64,000 bases of DNA from Aedes albopictus. Taxonomy: Eukaryota > Arthropoda > Insecta > Diptera > Culicidae. A program made the position numbers and the translations under genes. Positions 1 to 11,765 of the stretch are shown here, piece after piece. The stretch lies in the NCBI RefSeq assembly GCF_035046485.1, contig NC_085136.1, positions 296,709,080 to 296,773,079 of the forward strand. Reading direction: 5' to 3'. Below the pieces are notes generated by a model that saw nothing but the letters and a program-made list of their open reading frames with translations, was not told where the DNA came from and did no database searches. Within the stretch, counting starts at the first letter, position 1. Each line of letters starts with the position of its first letter.

Positions 1-1026
1 ACGCACAGGCTCGAATTGAAAGACCCTAAGTCTTTTGGGAGTGGTAGTTGACACTAGGTCCTCGGCGCCTACGCCGAAAACGGCATGCACTTTCACCATC
101 ACACCCGGTTCGAGTCCAGATCTATCTGGTTGAAGTTTTGGCTTAATACCTAGAGATGATTGTGTCATATTTTTCGAATAAGATCATATTCAATTAGTGG
201 TGCACACATTTCCTAAATATTCTTTTCAATTTCTATGTGACTTTTATTTGTATTTTTCGATAAATTCAATCATCTAAAAATTTTAGGCTAAGATTTTAGG
301 CTTTCTCCAGAAGTTACGCTATCCAACAAAGCTTGATTGGTAAACATTTGGCTGATGTTTCCATATCATTGCTTCATGTTTCTGATAAACAAACGGCATT
401 AGAGCACGCACTATTGGTGTGCTCTTATTAAGTCATTGAAGCAATCTTATCAGGTTAGTGGTGGAGTTGTTAAAATTTTAAATATACGTCGCGAAAAATG
501 TTGAAAATATAAATGGCACTGTAGCAAATGAAGCTATGGGATGAGAGTATTTATGGAAACTCAATACGCGTTACCGCAAACACGCAGTAAAAAATCGCAA
601 AAAAATGATGTAACTGCACAATTCCGCGAAACTTCTACAAAAATTTCGTTTCGTTTCGAAAAATACCGAGTGAATTCGGATTTCGTATCGATCTCACGAA
701 ACATTTTTGAATTCCGTTTCGTTTCGTTCCGCATCGTATCAGAAATTTTGTTTTTCGTTTCGTTTCGTTTCGCCTTGAAAAAATCCCATACTGCATACCC
801 TTATGTCCTACGAGTGGGCTAGCTGTGAGTAGAATTTTCAGCTCTGCATGTGACACTATAGGTGACGAAGTCTGTGGCTTTGGTAATTGCTCGGTAGGTA
901 TTGTGACGACCATACTCAGATTCTTCACTGATTTTTGGAGGAAATTTCAAAACGATTTCAAATGATCACAATGCTTGGAAATCTCACGTTCAATTTATTT
1001 ATTATTTTTCTTTTATTTTAAATCTA
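1..1026. other. AT-rich intergenic DNA
   Basis: No gene is supported here. The opening ~120 bases carry a tRNA-like B-box motif (GGTTCGAGTCC at about 113-123) and may be the remnant of a tRNA-derived SINE, but no A box is convincing. Bases 640-775 are a decayed TTTCG-rich simple repeat. Open frames in that part are low-complexity shadows. Confidence 0.5.
640..775. repeat. degenerate (TTTCG)n simple repeat
   Basis: Runs of TTTCG and its variants recur through this stretch (for example 646-660, 716-730 and 757-772). Short imperfect inverted matches flank it (ATGGGAT near 536, ATCCCAT near 783), so it may be the core of an old palindromic element. That second point is inference. Confidence 0.6.
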
Positions 1027-3102
1027 CAGTGTATCAAACAATTGTCCGTACAGCAAATTTTTTATCAAAATAATTTTTCATTCAAATGTTTATAACTTTT
1101 TTATACGTCATTCAAAACCGCTGAAATTTTGACCAATCATGAATCATATATTACTGCTCTATTGGTAAAATTTTGAGCGTGATCGAATAAGTTTTCTGAA
1201 AGTTATGGAACTTTTACTAAAACTTATAAGATTTTTGAACACATTTTTAAAACATTATATCTCAATATGTAGTCGCTGAAACTTTTTTCCCTGGGCTTGG
1301 ATTATATCTTCCAGGAAGCATTGTTTTCAGGCAAGTGGCCGATGTACTTTGCAGTAATGATTGGAATAGCTGAATGTATAATCAATGGCAACCAATTCTG
1401 TAAAAATCAGATCTTCAAGTCATCTGATATAGTTATACTGATCATGCTGCTGCATAGTATATCGAACATTTGTCGAAGTCATTTATGTGCCAGGAAAATA
1501 TAATTCCAAGTTGGTGAGAATATTACAAACTGAGGGAGGGTAATAGGCCCAGTCAGACCCCTGCATGGGCAATGTGGGTTAGTGTATGGGAATGCCATTG
1601 AAGGTTTGTAATGTTCTCCGAGGCTTTCGAAATCCAACAGGGCGCGTCCCCGGGTTGCGGATAGGGGGAAAAGGGAGATTTTTCGCATTTGTACTGTAAT
1701 CAGCCAATGTGATATTATCTCCTATGGTGTTGTAGTGCGAATGAATGATCTCATTCTATGGGAATTCGAACCTAGTAATTAACTTTATTAACTACAATTT
1801 TCTAAGCTTGACAAGGTTTTGAAGACAAACATGAGATGAGAGAATTGCCTAATAGGAAAGCCACATCAGCAAAGCTTTTACATATGCAAATGTTATCCAT
1901 GGGGTCATGTCTAGCATTTAATATGTATGGCAATGACTGATTCTTACCTAGTAGGGGTACTACAAGACCACGCGGACAATTCGATTAAAGGCTTAATTGG
2001 GAATAATATATTTTCCAGAACTGAAGGAACATTTTTTTTTTCGGGGTGACTGGCGAGTCGGAGAGGGTCCGTTTGTTATAATTGACAAAATAAACAATCG
2101 GGCGCTTTTTCTTTCTATGACTTGCTTGGCATTTTGTGGATTTTTTTGTTTTGGTTTTGGAAAGTATGCGATTCACTATTGAGCCTTGAAATTATTTTGC
2201 ATCTGAATAACATTGATATTGTCAAGTCTGTACCAACACCCTAATCCCACACCAAAATACCCTTTTCCTATCCCATGGCGTTTATGTGGTCAGCAAAGAC
2301 TATTCAGCCATTACCCCTCCTTATCATCGGCTTTGGACTGACTTGCGCTCTCATTGCCCCACCAAATGCTGCAAAATGAAAATGAAAAATGAAAAATATG
2401 TAGTCGATGAAACTTTTTCAATATTTTTTGTGCTACAGCTTATACCTAAGGCTTTCATATGCAGCTTCGTTTGAGGTTTTATATTCACTACAAAAAATAT
2501 GAAAAATTTGCTTATGTAGTTGACGGTATTTAAAAAATTACCATATTTTGAACATATAATCTGCCAAACGTTTTCTACCACTAAAAGTGCATTAAATGAA
2601 CGAAAAATGCATAGGACCTACTCTTCATATGTTGTTTAGTAGGTCCTGTATAAAAATATTACATTAAGAGAGTTTAAAAAAGTTGAAAACACTTGGCACT
2701 TTTATTGATCAAAATATGATAAAATTCCAAATAATACTCTGAATATATACATATTTGTCATATTTTTTGTAGAGAATATAAAACCTCGAACAAAGCTGCA
2801 TGTGAAAGCCTCAGGTGCAAGCTGTAACACAAAAAAGATTGAAAAATATTCATCAACTACATATTGAGATATAATGTTTTAAAAATGTGTTCAAAAATCC
2901 TAAATGTTTTACTAAAAGTTCTATAACTTTCAGAAAACTTATTCGATTTCGCTCAAAATTTTACCAATGGAGCTGCAATATATGGTTTATGATTGGTCAA
3001 AATTCCAGCGTTTTTGATTGACGTATAAAAAAGTTATAAACATTTGAATGAAAAATTATTTTGACCAAAAAATTGCTGTACGGACAATTGTTTGATACAC
3101 TG
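1027..3102. mobile_element. TA-flanked foldback DNA transposon, interrupted
   Basis: The outer ends are inverted copies starting CAGTGTATCAAACAATTGTC on the left and its complement on the right, each flanked by TA, which suggests a TA target-site duplication. The inverted match is long. The left arm runs 1027-1288 and resumes at 2395-2700; the right arm runs from about 2700 to 3102. The left arm is split by a separate insertion. No transposase frame is visible, so it is a non-autonomous foldback/MITE-like element. The right end abuts a long (TA)n tract. Confidence 0.8.
1289..2394 (+). mobile_element. 5'-truncated LINE-like insertion with A-rich tail
   Basis: This 1.1-kb segment interrupts the left arm of the surrounding foldback element. 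It is bracketed by ~24-bp direct repeats (1264-1288 and 2395-2418, one clear mismatch in the shared part) that look like a target-site duplication. It ends in an A-rich tail of repeated AAAATG/GAAAAAT units, as expected for target-primed retroposition. No reverse transcriptase frame survives. Bases near 1995-2100 resemble a second, diverged copy at about 4975-5085. Confidence 0.6.
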
Positions 3103-3535
<433 letters not shown>

Positions 3536-4412
3536 TTTAAATAAAAAATAAATAAAATTCCTTATGTACGATATGTTCATTACTATGAATGGATTTTTTT
3601 TAGTTTTCAAGAATGCTACAACATTTTAGATATTTGAAAAGTGTCAATTTTATTACAATTAATATATACGCAAACACATAAGAAATATTGATCAATGTTA
3701 AAAAAAATCCTTACTATTTATCAAAAAACCGATTATCTCAAATATTCCAGTAACAATAGATGATCTTTCTCAAACATTCTGAAAAGCCCTCATTCAGTCG
3801 GGGTTTTGCTAAAACGCACTAAGCCGCTTTTTTCAAAAATTCGCCATTGTTTGGATCCGTATGATGCAACTAAGTAATCTTGGTGTGTATTTTGGGCGCC
3901 GTAGAAATATTCTAAAAGATACTGATAGTCAATTTCACACATCTCTACAGAAAATAAGTATAATAAAGTATAAATAAAAAAAAACAATATAAAAATATTC
4001 TTGCTTGCTTCTCAGATCAGCTTGGCATTTTCACATTTCTTTTATTTTTATTTTCATTTCGAAAAATCGTACCGACTGGGAATCAAACCTCGGATGCCTT
4101 CAGAAAAAACACGTCCGTTTAATCTCGAGTAATCTAATCTTTACTACAGTTCATCCGAATGCAATATTCTCATTGCTGAGAAAGTTTGCTTTTAACAATT
4201 CCCAATCCCGCCCAAAGGTGGGGTTCACTATAAGCATTTTTGTGTTTTCTCTTCTTCTTTGTGGCTCTACGTTGTTATTTAAGACCTGTTTCATTTATTT
4301 TAATAACTTCAATATTCCCGTGATATTTTCAGAAATTCAAATTTTTTAACAAAAGCTTCAACATTGCTGCGATATTATCGAAACGTTCTAGAAAATACTC
4401 ACTCCTAAAATA
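3536..4412. other. AT-rich intergenic DNA, nothing recognised
   Basis: Only short chance open frames occur. There is no splice-supported or motif-supported coding and no clear repeat structure. Confidence 0.5.
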
Positions 4413-4643
4413 TCTATACATATAAAACTGACCCTTATGGATTCGAACCTACTGAACCGATCGGCGTGAAACTTTGTATAGGTACTTTTGGGGCCGGGGA
4501 AGGTTCTTAGCATAATGTGAGACTCCTCCGATCTTTGGAAACAGGAGCTCCCTTACAGATGAAGTTGCGGGGGACTTCTCTATGACGCTGAGAGTAAAAA
4601 AGCACAGTAGGCAGGCAGTACGACGTTTGCCGGGACAGCTAGT
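4413..4643 (+). mobile_element. short non-autonomous Helitron-like element
   Basis: It starts TCTATACATATAAAAC and ends GGGACAGCTAGT. The left neighbour base is A and the right neighbour is T, matching Helitron insertion between A and T with no target duplication. At 231 bp it has no coding capacity. The 5'-TC, 3'-CTAGT and family resemblance to the piece ending at 3535 support the call. I did not verify the subterminal hairpin quantitatively. Confidence 0.7.
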
Positions 4644-6143
4644 TCCAATTATTTAGATGCACCCTTAGGATATTTTGAAGTCCTAAATAACCGAGAATTG
4701 ACATCTTAATGGGTCTCATCGTCTCTATACATATATTCAATCGATTTTTAAGAATGCTTGGAACATTTTATGTTAAATCAAATTGAAGCTTAGGAGAGTG
4801 ATCCTAGTGTGATGGTTCAAACGCTCATGACTTTCATGCCTCGGACCTGGGATCGAATCCCCTTTTCGACATCTACTTAGGAAGGGTAGCAAAGCTGAAG
4901 GTAAAAACGAGATAAAAACATATTTCGAATCCTTTGATATTCTTGGAAATCTGCAAATATCTGAGAAAACTTTAAGGCTCAAATAAGAAATGCATATTAT
5001 CCAAAACTGAAGAAGCACTTTTCTCCAGATTGACGAAAAAGCAAACAAAACCAGCGTGTCCGATTGTCATAATTGACTAAATAAACAATTGGACATTCTT
5101 ATTTTTTTCGTTTTGGGGCTCATTTTGAGAAAAAGTGCTGGGATTAACGCCTTTTTCTACGTGTTAAAATTGGTCGAAACAAGCATCACATTGTATACCT
5201 GGCCAAGTCCTTACAATCGCTAGGAAAGGGTAGGAATGTTAGTGTAACGTCCACTTGAGAAGATACAGGTTTCCCATATTATCCCAATCGATGTTAAGGA
5301 AAAGGAATTTGTGTTAGTTGGGTATGGTTGTTATGAGGAGCTCTATTCGACAATCTAGAGCGCAGTTCACATTTGATGGATGGTTTAAATATCTGTTAAA
5401 TGAACTAACCCTGATATTCCTGAAGGAAGGTTTATTTGTATGCAAAAATAAAATGAAAATAATACAAACATCTGCATTCGATATTGAAGAGAAATGGATT
5501 TTGTCATCGGTAACGGTTTTTTAAAAAACTTTATACTAGTCCTCAACACACACACTATATTCACTAATTGAACTATCAAAGCACTACTTGCACTATACCG
5601 TGGAGACTATCAGAGAACTACCTGCAATATACCATCAAAGAACTACCTGCACTGTACCGTTGAACGAGAAAGAGACCTAACCGCGTGGCGTGAGCGTGAG
5701 TTATAATTTAAAACTGCTTACGCAGCAGTCCAGCGTGGCAAGTATGGCGTGATGCCGGCAGTGGTTCCTAACGAAGATATTAAAGGGGCCGAAGGATTGA
5801 GGCAACCAATCAATGATTGACAAACAGAAGATTGGAGAGAAAGAAGTAAATAATAAAAAAACTGAAACCGTTCGCAGTAAAAGTCAAAAAATAAAAATGA
5901 AACACAAATATTACAAAAACATTCCTCAGAAGTCATATTTCTGAAGTCTTTCGCACGTACAGACACACCAGTGCTTTTTTTTTTATTGTTTTAGCACTTT
6001 TATGAACATGGCATTAAGTGGATTGTATATTATTGATTATTCGTAGTTGCTCATGGAATGATTGCTTGACCAGCTTTTTGCTTACTCGGTAGAAGATTAT
6101 TTTCTTGCTGGTAATGTAGACTATTTCAAAAAATTTAAATATA
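4644..6143. other. intergenic DNA with an old repeat fragment
   Basis: No gene is supported. Around 4846-4860 a tRNA-like B box (GGGATCGAATCCCC) suggests an old SINE scrap on the plus strand, without a clear A box. Bases 4975-5085 resemble 1995-2100 inside the LINE-like insertion. A small minisatellite lies at 5570-5665. Confidence 0.45.
5570..5665. repeat. three-copy minisatellite (~27-33 bp)
   Basis: Three successive imperfect units contain ACTACCTGCACTATACCGT or close variants (around 5584, 5617 and 5643), each preceded by ATCAAAG/ATCAGAG. It lies in non-coding DNA. Confidence 0.6.
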
Positions 6144-6356
6144 GGGTCTGGGACCATTTGGGCAGGAGCACCTATTTTGGGCACTTTCTGCTATAACTCA
6201 GTCAATTTTGAACCGATTGACTTGATTTTTGAAACACGTTCAGGAAGGCGCAGTATCTAGCTATGTTCAAAAATTCAGGTCAATCGGTTTGAAATTGACT
6301 GAGTTATAGCTGCAAGTGCCCAAAATAGGTGCTTCTGCCCAAATGGTCCCAGACCC
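6144..6356. mobile_element. palindromic MITE with TA target duplication
   Basis: A 213-bp element with ends GGGTCTGGGACCATTTGGGC and the inverted complement, flanked by TA on both sides. The two halves fold onto each other over about 80 bp each (for example the shared TATAACTCAGTCAATTT arm motif), leaving a short unpaired centre. No coding. A diverged partial relative occurs at 11,036-11,105. Confidence 0.85.
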
Positions 6357-6589
6357 TACTTTGTTTTGTGAACAAATTGAATTATTGCTATAATTTTTCA
6401 GATTTTTTTCGTCACACAAATTTTTGTGTTCATTATTTCAACTATCATGATATTTTAAAGTACTGTTAAGTTCTTTCCAACGAACTTTACTCCCAAAAAC
6501 GATTCCCAACCAAATTAATAAAAAAAATACTTTAACTTGTTAACATTTTTATCGATATTTTTTTTTCTTCAATCACTTAACCTTTTTTA

Positions 6590-6985
6590 CACTAGGGCAC
6601 TGCGTGAGCGATTCCAATTAGCACATACACTTTGTACAGCGCCTTATTGTATTCTATTCTCATTCTTATTCTACTATATCGAACTGGTTGCCTTTGCGCT
6701 GCTGTCACTTTTCTACCCTGTCCATGGTAGAATGATAAGCACGATGTTGCTGTGTGGTTTTTGTTCCATTTCCAGTCCGTTTGGGGGGTCCAGTATGAGT
6801 TGCCGTTAGCCGATATCCATGTTTCCGGGTCCGTAAGAGGATATGCTCTGAAGAGGGTCAGGTGCCAGCCGCTCTCGGGGGGAAGAGCAACTGACGAAAA
6901 ATTGCAAGTTCCGGGGCTGGGATCGAACACATGACCATCCACTTATGAAGTGAACGTGTAGCCACTACGCTACGGGCCCCGGCTA
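6590..6985 (-). mobile_element. tRNA-derived SINE
   Basis: Read on the minus strand it begins GGGGCCCGTAGCGTAGTGG, giving a pol III A box (TAGCGTAGTGGC), followed about 40 bases on by a B box (TGTTCGATCCC). The tRNA-like head is followed by an unrelated ~300-bp body ending near the TAGTGTAAAAAAGG stretch at about 6582-6595. This is the architecture of mosquito tRNA-related SINEs such as the Feilai group; the exact family is not assigned. It is not a tRNA gene because the cloverleaf does not close and a SINE body follows. Confidence 0.75.
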
Positions 6986-8414
6986 TTGATAATTATGATT
7001 TGGATTATAATAATGTTTATTGATGAAGCATTTCATTTTTGTTTTTTTTAATTTGCCTGTCAATTTCCACTTTTTAAGAATTAAATTTTCTTACTTTTGC
7101 ACGAAATGTTCACACTACAGGCCTTTGCAAAGAAGGGGGAAGAGGGTTCGGGTTAGAACCCCTACTACTCTGCGCAAGGCCTTGCCACACAGTAAGTATT
7201 GTTTGTTTCGTTTGATTGTCAATTATAAAATCAAGTGGAAAGTTTCCTGGATACTACCAGGATTGTTGCAAACCAAACAATCTTTGTAAAACTCATTACA
7301 TATCCTGTAATAACACAGAGAGAGTATCGATAAGGAGAAATCGATTATGTCAGTTAGGCCCTCATGAAAAATACCATCATCGATTAAACATGTTTTGTTC
7401 GGAGCTTTATTATATCCCAGATTTTGTGAATTAAAGTTTTTGATTTTTGTATTTTTTTTATTTTGAACACTTCTGCACTTTTATATTTTGCCTAAGACCT
7501 ATGTGGGTTACCAATTTTTTGAAACGAAAACGTTTTTTTACCGTTAAATTATTATGTATTAGTTTTTTTTTTCTTGATAAATTTTTTTTTGTGTGTCTTA
7601 TAGAAAAATAGGTTTAGAGTGTATTCAACTCCACTCAATTCTACTGTGATACATTGAATGAGGCAAATTTAAAATATGTTTATTATTGGGACTTAATACA
7701 AAATTAATAAAAATAACTCAAATATCTAGAATTTTCAAAACGCAATCTTTAATAAAATAAACATTCCTGAAATTTTTAAATCTTTAAAATACATCGCTGT
7801 GAATTTTTGCAGTAGCGAAGGCATTCCAGAAATGACCCAACATTAGGTAACGTAGGTTGTGGACAGCGCTTACTAATGATTCCGCTTAAAGTTCTGAGGC
7901 TGTTGCAACGGAATACTCAAGTTCTGGTAAATTCGAAAAGGTTTCACAAAATGTATGAAAAGTTCTAAATAAAACAACAAGCTGAGAAGCACCAGCAGAA
8001 GGATCGATTAGCAGGAACCATATTGTCTCTACATCCGACGGGTTTGGTAATATATTTTGCATATATTTTTCAAGCGTTTTAAGGGCAAATGATTTCTTAT
8101 TTACTCACCCTGTTACTTACACAAGCTACATTCTCTGGTACATGTACCGTATTGCTCTTCTTGGTTTAGTTTGTTCACATCGTGATTACATACAGGGACT
8201 GACTGGGTTTTTACGGAAACTTGGTGTTCCGCCCCCCCCCCCCCCCTTTTTACATAATAAACAGGCCCTGATGAAGATCCCAACCACAGCATCGAAACGT
8301 AGGTAATGATTTGAAACAATCAACGCTTTTTCTGTGACTAAAAGCCGAAAAAAACACCAAGTTTGTTTACATCGTTTTCCAAATGGCACACATAGTAGCC
8401 ATCTAAGCAAAACT
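6986..8414. other. AT-rich intergenic DNA with a C15 tract
   Basis: Nothing coding is supported. A run of 15 C lies at 8232-8246. Around it an imperfect inverted repeat (AAACTTGGTGTT near 8218 and its complement near 8355) hints at an old palindromic element, but I cannot fix its ends. Confidence 0.4.
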
Positions 8415-8575
8415 GACTAAACCTCTGTCAATGACTCGTTGCATCTGTTTATCGTATGGCAGGCACGAAGAAACTCTATACCCAAGGAAGTTAAAGAAAT
8501 TTCCTTTGCGAAAATTTGCTTGACCAGCCGGGAATCGAACCCGTTACCCTTTACAGCTGTGGCTATATGGGCCTA
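8415..8575 (-). mobile_element. tRNA-derived SINE fragment
   Basis: On the minus strand it begins GGCCCATATAGCCACAG and continues to a strong B box (GGGTTCGATTCCCGG at about 8528-8542). A body follows with the phrases CTTCCTTGGGTATAGAG and CGTGCCTGCC that characterise a common culicine SINE. It is truncated at its 3' end and lies just upstream of the Osiris exon, within the presumed last intron. Confidence 0.75.
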
Positions 8576-8653
8576 ACTCAAACTTACCACTATCCAAATA
8601 CGTTATAATATTCCACTGACACCGTTCTTTCCCCCTCCGTCTCCCATCCACAG

Positions 8654-9012
8654 AAGCCCGCAAAAAGGACAAGGGAGGCCTCGGAATGATCCTGCTGATG
8701 AAGGTGATGATGAGCAAAATGCTGGGAGCGCTCGGATTCGGTGCGGTGGCAGCGCTGGCCATGAAGGCCCTCGGCGTCTCGATGATGGCCCTGGTGATGG
8801 CTGGCGTGATCGGGCTGAAGAAACTGGCCGATGGAGGCGGTGACAACAAGGGACGCCAGAACTACGACGCCGATATCCAGGTGCTGGATGGTGGCTACGG
8901 AGGAGACCATTACGACCGGGTGGATTCCTCGGCCGTTCAACGACGACGACGACGACGCTCGCCGAGTTTGGCGCCCTACCGGGGATGGACCGAGGAGGAG
9001 AAACATGATTAA
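8654..9012 (+). CDS. Osiris family protein (DUF1676), terminal exon
   Basis: Osiris proteins are insect-specific secretory/endosomal membrane proteins linked to cuticle formation, usually clustered in the genome. A pyrimidine-rich tract and CAG at 8651-8653 make a good splice acceptor. Frame-2 entry gives Ala-Arg-Lys-Lys-Asp-Lys-Gly-Gly at 8656-8679, then the diagnostic Gly/Ala/Leu/Met-rich hydrophobic segment (about codons 10-50 of the exon, including ALGFGAVAALAMKALG), closed by VIGLKKL. A charged, Tyr-containing tail follows, with an Arg-rich run and the ending EEEKHD, then the stop. The Met at 8686 is internal, not the start: the signal peptide, cysteine pair and N-terminal domain must lie on upstream exons, which I cannot find in this window. 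The exon is GC-rich relative to its surroundings, unlike the flanking repeats. Which Osiris paralogue it is cannot be told from this exon. Confidence 0.85.
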
Positions 9013-9145
9013 ACGAAGAGACGACGGGCGGTGAAATAGAGGCTGAAACGACATTCGTTAGTGTTGAGAATTACTGAAAACCAATCGTTGGAATTGGTTA
9101 TTTATTTATTTATTGTTATTTATTTTAAAAAGACAGACGCTTCTA

Positions 9146-9151
9146 AATAAA
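9146..9151 (+). promoter_or_regulatory. poly(A) signal AATAAA of the Osiris transcript
   Basis: A canonical AATAAA lies 134 bases after the Osiris stop codon, and T-rich sequence follows about 25 bases on. The placement fits the 3' end of that mRNA. Confidence 0.7.
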
Positions 9152-10454
9152 CGAATTACTTACTGAACATGCTTTATTTTGTTTTTTGCTTCTGACCTCT
9201 TGCTTTTTTGTTTCTCACTGTTTGCTTATTGATTCTTAATTTATGTTTCTTGATGTGTCTTCATTTCTGGTTTATTTTTCCTTATTTTTTTCTACTTCTT
9301 AATTTTTCCTAATTCTTGATTTTTGATTCTGTCTTCTTTCATCTTCAAGCTTTTGGAAGCCTTCTAGCATCCAACTCTGTGTATAGTTTTCAGCTTTTCT
9401 GCTCTAATCATAATATTGGTTTAGTTCATAAATTCAATATAGTTATGTATGCACAATTCATGCATATCAAGAACTCAATAGCAAGCATTCCGTCGTTTCA
9501 ATTTATCAAACGCAAGCCAAGAGAAATGCTTCCCATGCAAATTGAAAATTGTGCTGTCTTCTAAGCCACACAATTCTGGTATCTGCTGGTTCCATTCCAC
9601 TTACGAAATTAAACTATGTAAATTGTTTCCGAAGCTCTATAACCCCTTTTTCCTCCATTCAGTGTTTCATTTCGCTACTGCAAATAATTCGGGCCCACGT
9701 GCTGTGGCAGCGCAGCTGCCAGGCCTTCCCGGTTGGATCTAGCATAAATTTGTGCACTCGCTCCGTCCGGTCGCATTCCCCAAAATCGTTCGCTTTCATG
9801 CTTTCGGTTTCGCGCTAGAATCACCTTCGTCGAATCGGTCGGAAGCCCGGAGAAATTTGCAATATAGATGCCTAGGTACACTGTGCTGTCGTACAAAAGC
9901 GGAAAATACCGCCGCCGCACCATGGAAAGTCATTGAGCCGTGCACTGAAATTAATCGGTTTCGATTTTCGCCGTGAAATGACATTACCGCTTGATGTTTC
10001 AATGGAAGTTTTCCGCCAAAGTCAACCGGGTCGAGCGCTTTTGAATGAACAGAACGGATTGTGATTTCATTTCATTGAGTATTTTGTTTCATTGTGGCTG
10101 AATTCATTCAATGGTTCGTGTACATCAAAGGAATTACTTTTGGGTAAGATTGAATATCATAATTCCTTCCCTTAATAACTCTCACCAGTTTTCTCGAATT
10201 CCTTTCCTCATTAACCTTTGTGTTATTAATGGACGGTCCCTAACTGAATACCTGGCATCTTCATGAGTCCTAGCCCCTGTTCTTATGTACAACTTTTTTT
10301 CGACACAGATCAAGAAAACCACGTCGTCAACATTAATTATTGCACTAACCGCTTTTCTCGCAGTTTCTCACCAACCAAAAGCACGTGACGGTTTACAGTC
10401 AACAGCACCGGTAAATGAGATTGCGTTTGAAAAAAGAGAGTAAATTTAATTATT
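9152..10454. other. intergenic DNA downstream of Osiris
   Basis: T-rich sequence up to about 9650 gives way to a less repetitive, CpG-containing block at 9680-10,060. That block has several chance open frames on both strands but no recognisable domain or splice structure. It could be regulatory or an unrecognised exon; nothing stronger can be said. Confidence 0.4.
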
Positions 10455-10794
10455 TTAAGCGTTTCGGTTCACACCATCATCAGCTGCACCAGGGCCAAAA
10501 GGATTGCGAACACCAGGCATCGGTTGCTGACGAAATAGTTCAACGTAAGTACGCCTTAAACTATGCACGTCTAGATGCATGATCGTTGGTTCAGCTTCAG
10601 CAAATTGTGGGAAAGCTTTTTGCTGGTCCCAAGGCCTTTTCACTGCTGAGCAAGTTTTCCACAGCTTTATTTGAGTTCATTTCTTTTTTCGCATCGTTGC
10701 CCGTAGTTCTTGACGTGTGGAAGCGAACGATGTTAACATGGGCACATATGTGTTGGATGAGCTTGGATGGGTACATTTCATCTCTGTCATTCAC
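10455..10794 (-). pseudogene. possible coding remnant, unrecognised
   Basis: Two overlapping minus-strand frames are unusually gene-like for the area. The upstream one (10,794-10,597) holds LIQHICAHVNIVRFHTSRTT. The downstream one (10,643-10,455) holds HLDVHSLRRTYVELFRQQPM and ends at a stop. They overlap in the region coding for KALGPAKSFP / KRPWDQQKAFP, as if a single protein had suffered a frameshift. I recognise no domain; chance open frames remain possible. Confidence 0.25.
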
Positions 10795-10821
10795 TTTAAA
10801 AATGAAGTTTAGTTTAAGCTA

Positions 10822-10983
10822 GGGGCTGTCCATAAACCACGTGGTCATGAGGGGGGGGGGGGGGGTGGTTCGGCCAATGACCATTTAGTATGGACGAATA
10901 AAAATTTTTGTATGGACTAATGACCACGCGGGGGGGGTTGAGAAGTCCCAAAAAAATGACCACGTGGTTTATGGACAGCCCCC
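10822..10983. mobile_element. MITE with TIR GGGGCTGTCCATAAACCACG
   Basis: Inverted ends of about 26 bp (GGGGCTGTCCATAAACCACG and complement) are flanked by TA. Internally there is a long G run (about 10,851-10,865) and a second G run near 10,930. It is related to the element at 35,579-35,744, whose ends read GGGCTGTTCATAAACCACGT. Confidence 0.85.
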
Positions 10984-11035
10984 TAGAATTTTGTTTGATG
11001 GTTATTGAAACGAACGAAGCTGGGAAAGTTTTTCA

Positions 11036-11105
11036 TAGCCGGGGTCCTATTTTGGGCACTTTCAGCTTACAACTCAGTCAATATTATTCCAATTGACTTG
11101 AATTT
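11036..11105 (+). repeat. partial copy of the 6144-6356 MITE family
   Basis: The phrase CTATTTTGGGCACTTTC followed by AACTCAGTCAAT and ATTGACTTGA matches the left half of the element at 6144-6356. No right half is visible. Confidence 0.5.
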
Positions 11106-11489
11106 GTTCACAACTTTTTATTTGTTTTTTTTTCTGTTCACAATTCCACGTGATCAAAAATCCAGTTATTTCTTACACTTTTCCATTGAATTCACTTTGC
11201 CTTCAATATTATCTTCTAAAAGAAATTAATACATTTGAACGCATTCTTAAACTATCTTATTCTGACCGATTCTCGCTAATTGTTGAACGGGTCACACTGG
11301 TAGTTGAAATTATAATGTATCTATTACAAATATATCAGAATTTCATATTTAAGCTTCAGGAGCTACCAAGCGAGATTCTGAAAGGAGTTTCAGGTATGTA
11401 TCAGAGGCGTATTAAGGCTTTTGAGAAAATTTCAAGAGGATTCCGAAAGGATTTTCATTGTGCGCAGAGGACGTACCTATAATCTAAAA

Positions 11490-11765
11490 AAACTGGAACG
11501 CCTATGCAACCTCCTGAGACCCCTAAAACGCCATCGTAGCCTCCTGAAACTCTCTGGAATAGCCTTAAACAACCTGTAACGCCCCTTGAACTTTTCTTAA
11601 AACGCTTGATAATCTTTGGAACGTACTTGAATCTTCTGAAACTGAGATCCCCTTAGAACACTCCTGGAACGCCCTGAAGCCATTAGAACACCCCTGAAAC
11701 GTTCTGAAACCGCTGGAGAATCCTTTAAATACCCCGGTAACGCCTCTGTAACGCCCTGGAACATC
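11490..11765. repeat. decayed ~12-bp minisatellite (CCTGAAACGCCC type)
   Basis: Short units such as CCTGAAACG, CCTGGAACGCCC and CCTGTAACGCCC recur with heavy divergence. The minus-strand open frame through it is repetitive (GVFKGFSSGF-like) and not a gene. Confidence 0.65.

Noticed and set aside
6920..6985. tRNA gene
   Set aside because: A and B boxes are present but no closed cloverleaf, and a 300-bp SINE body follows. The same holds for 8520-8575 and 60,690-60,776.
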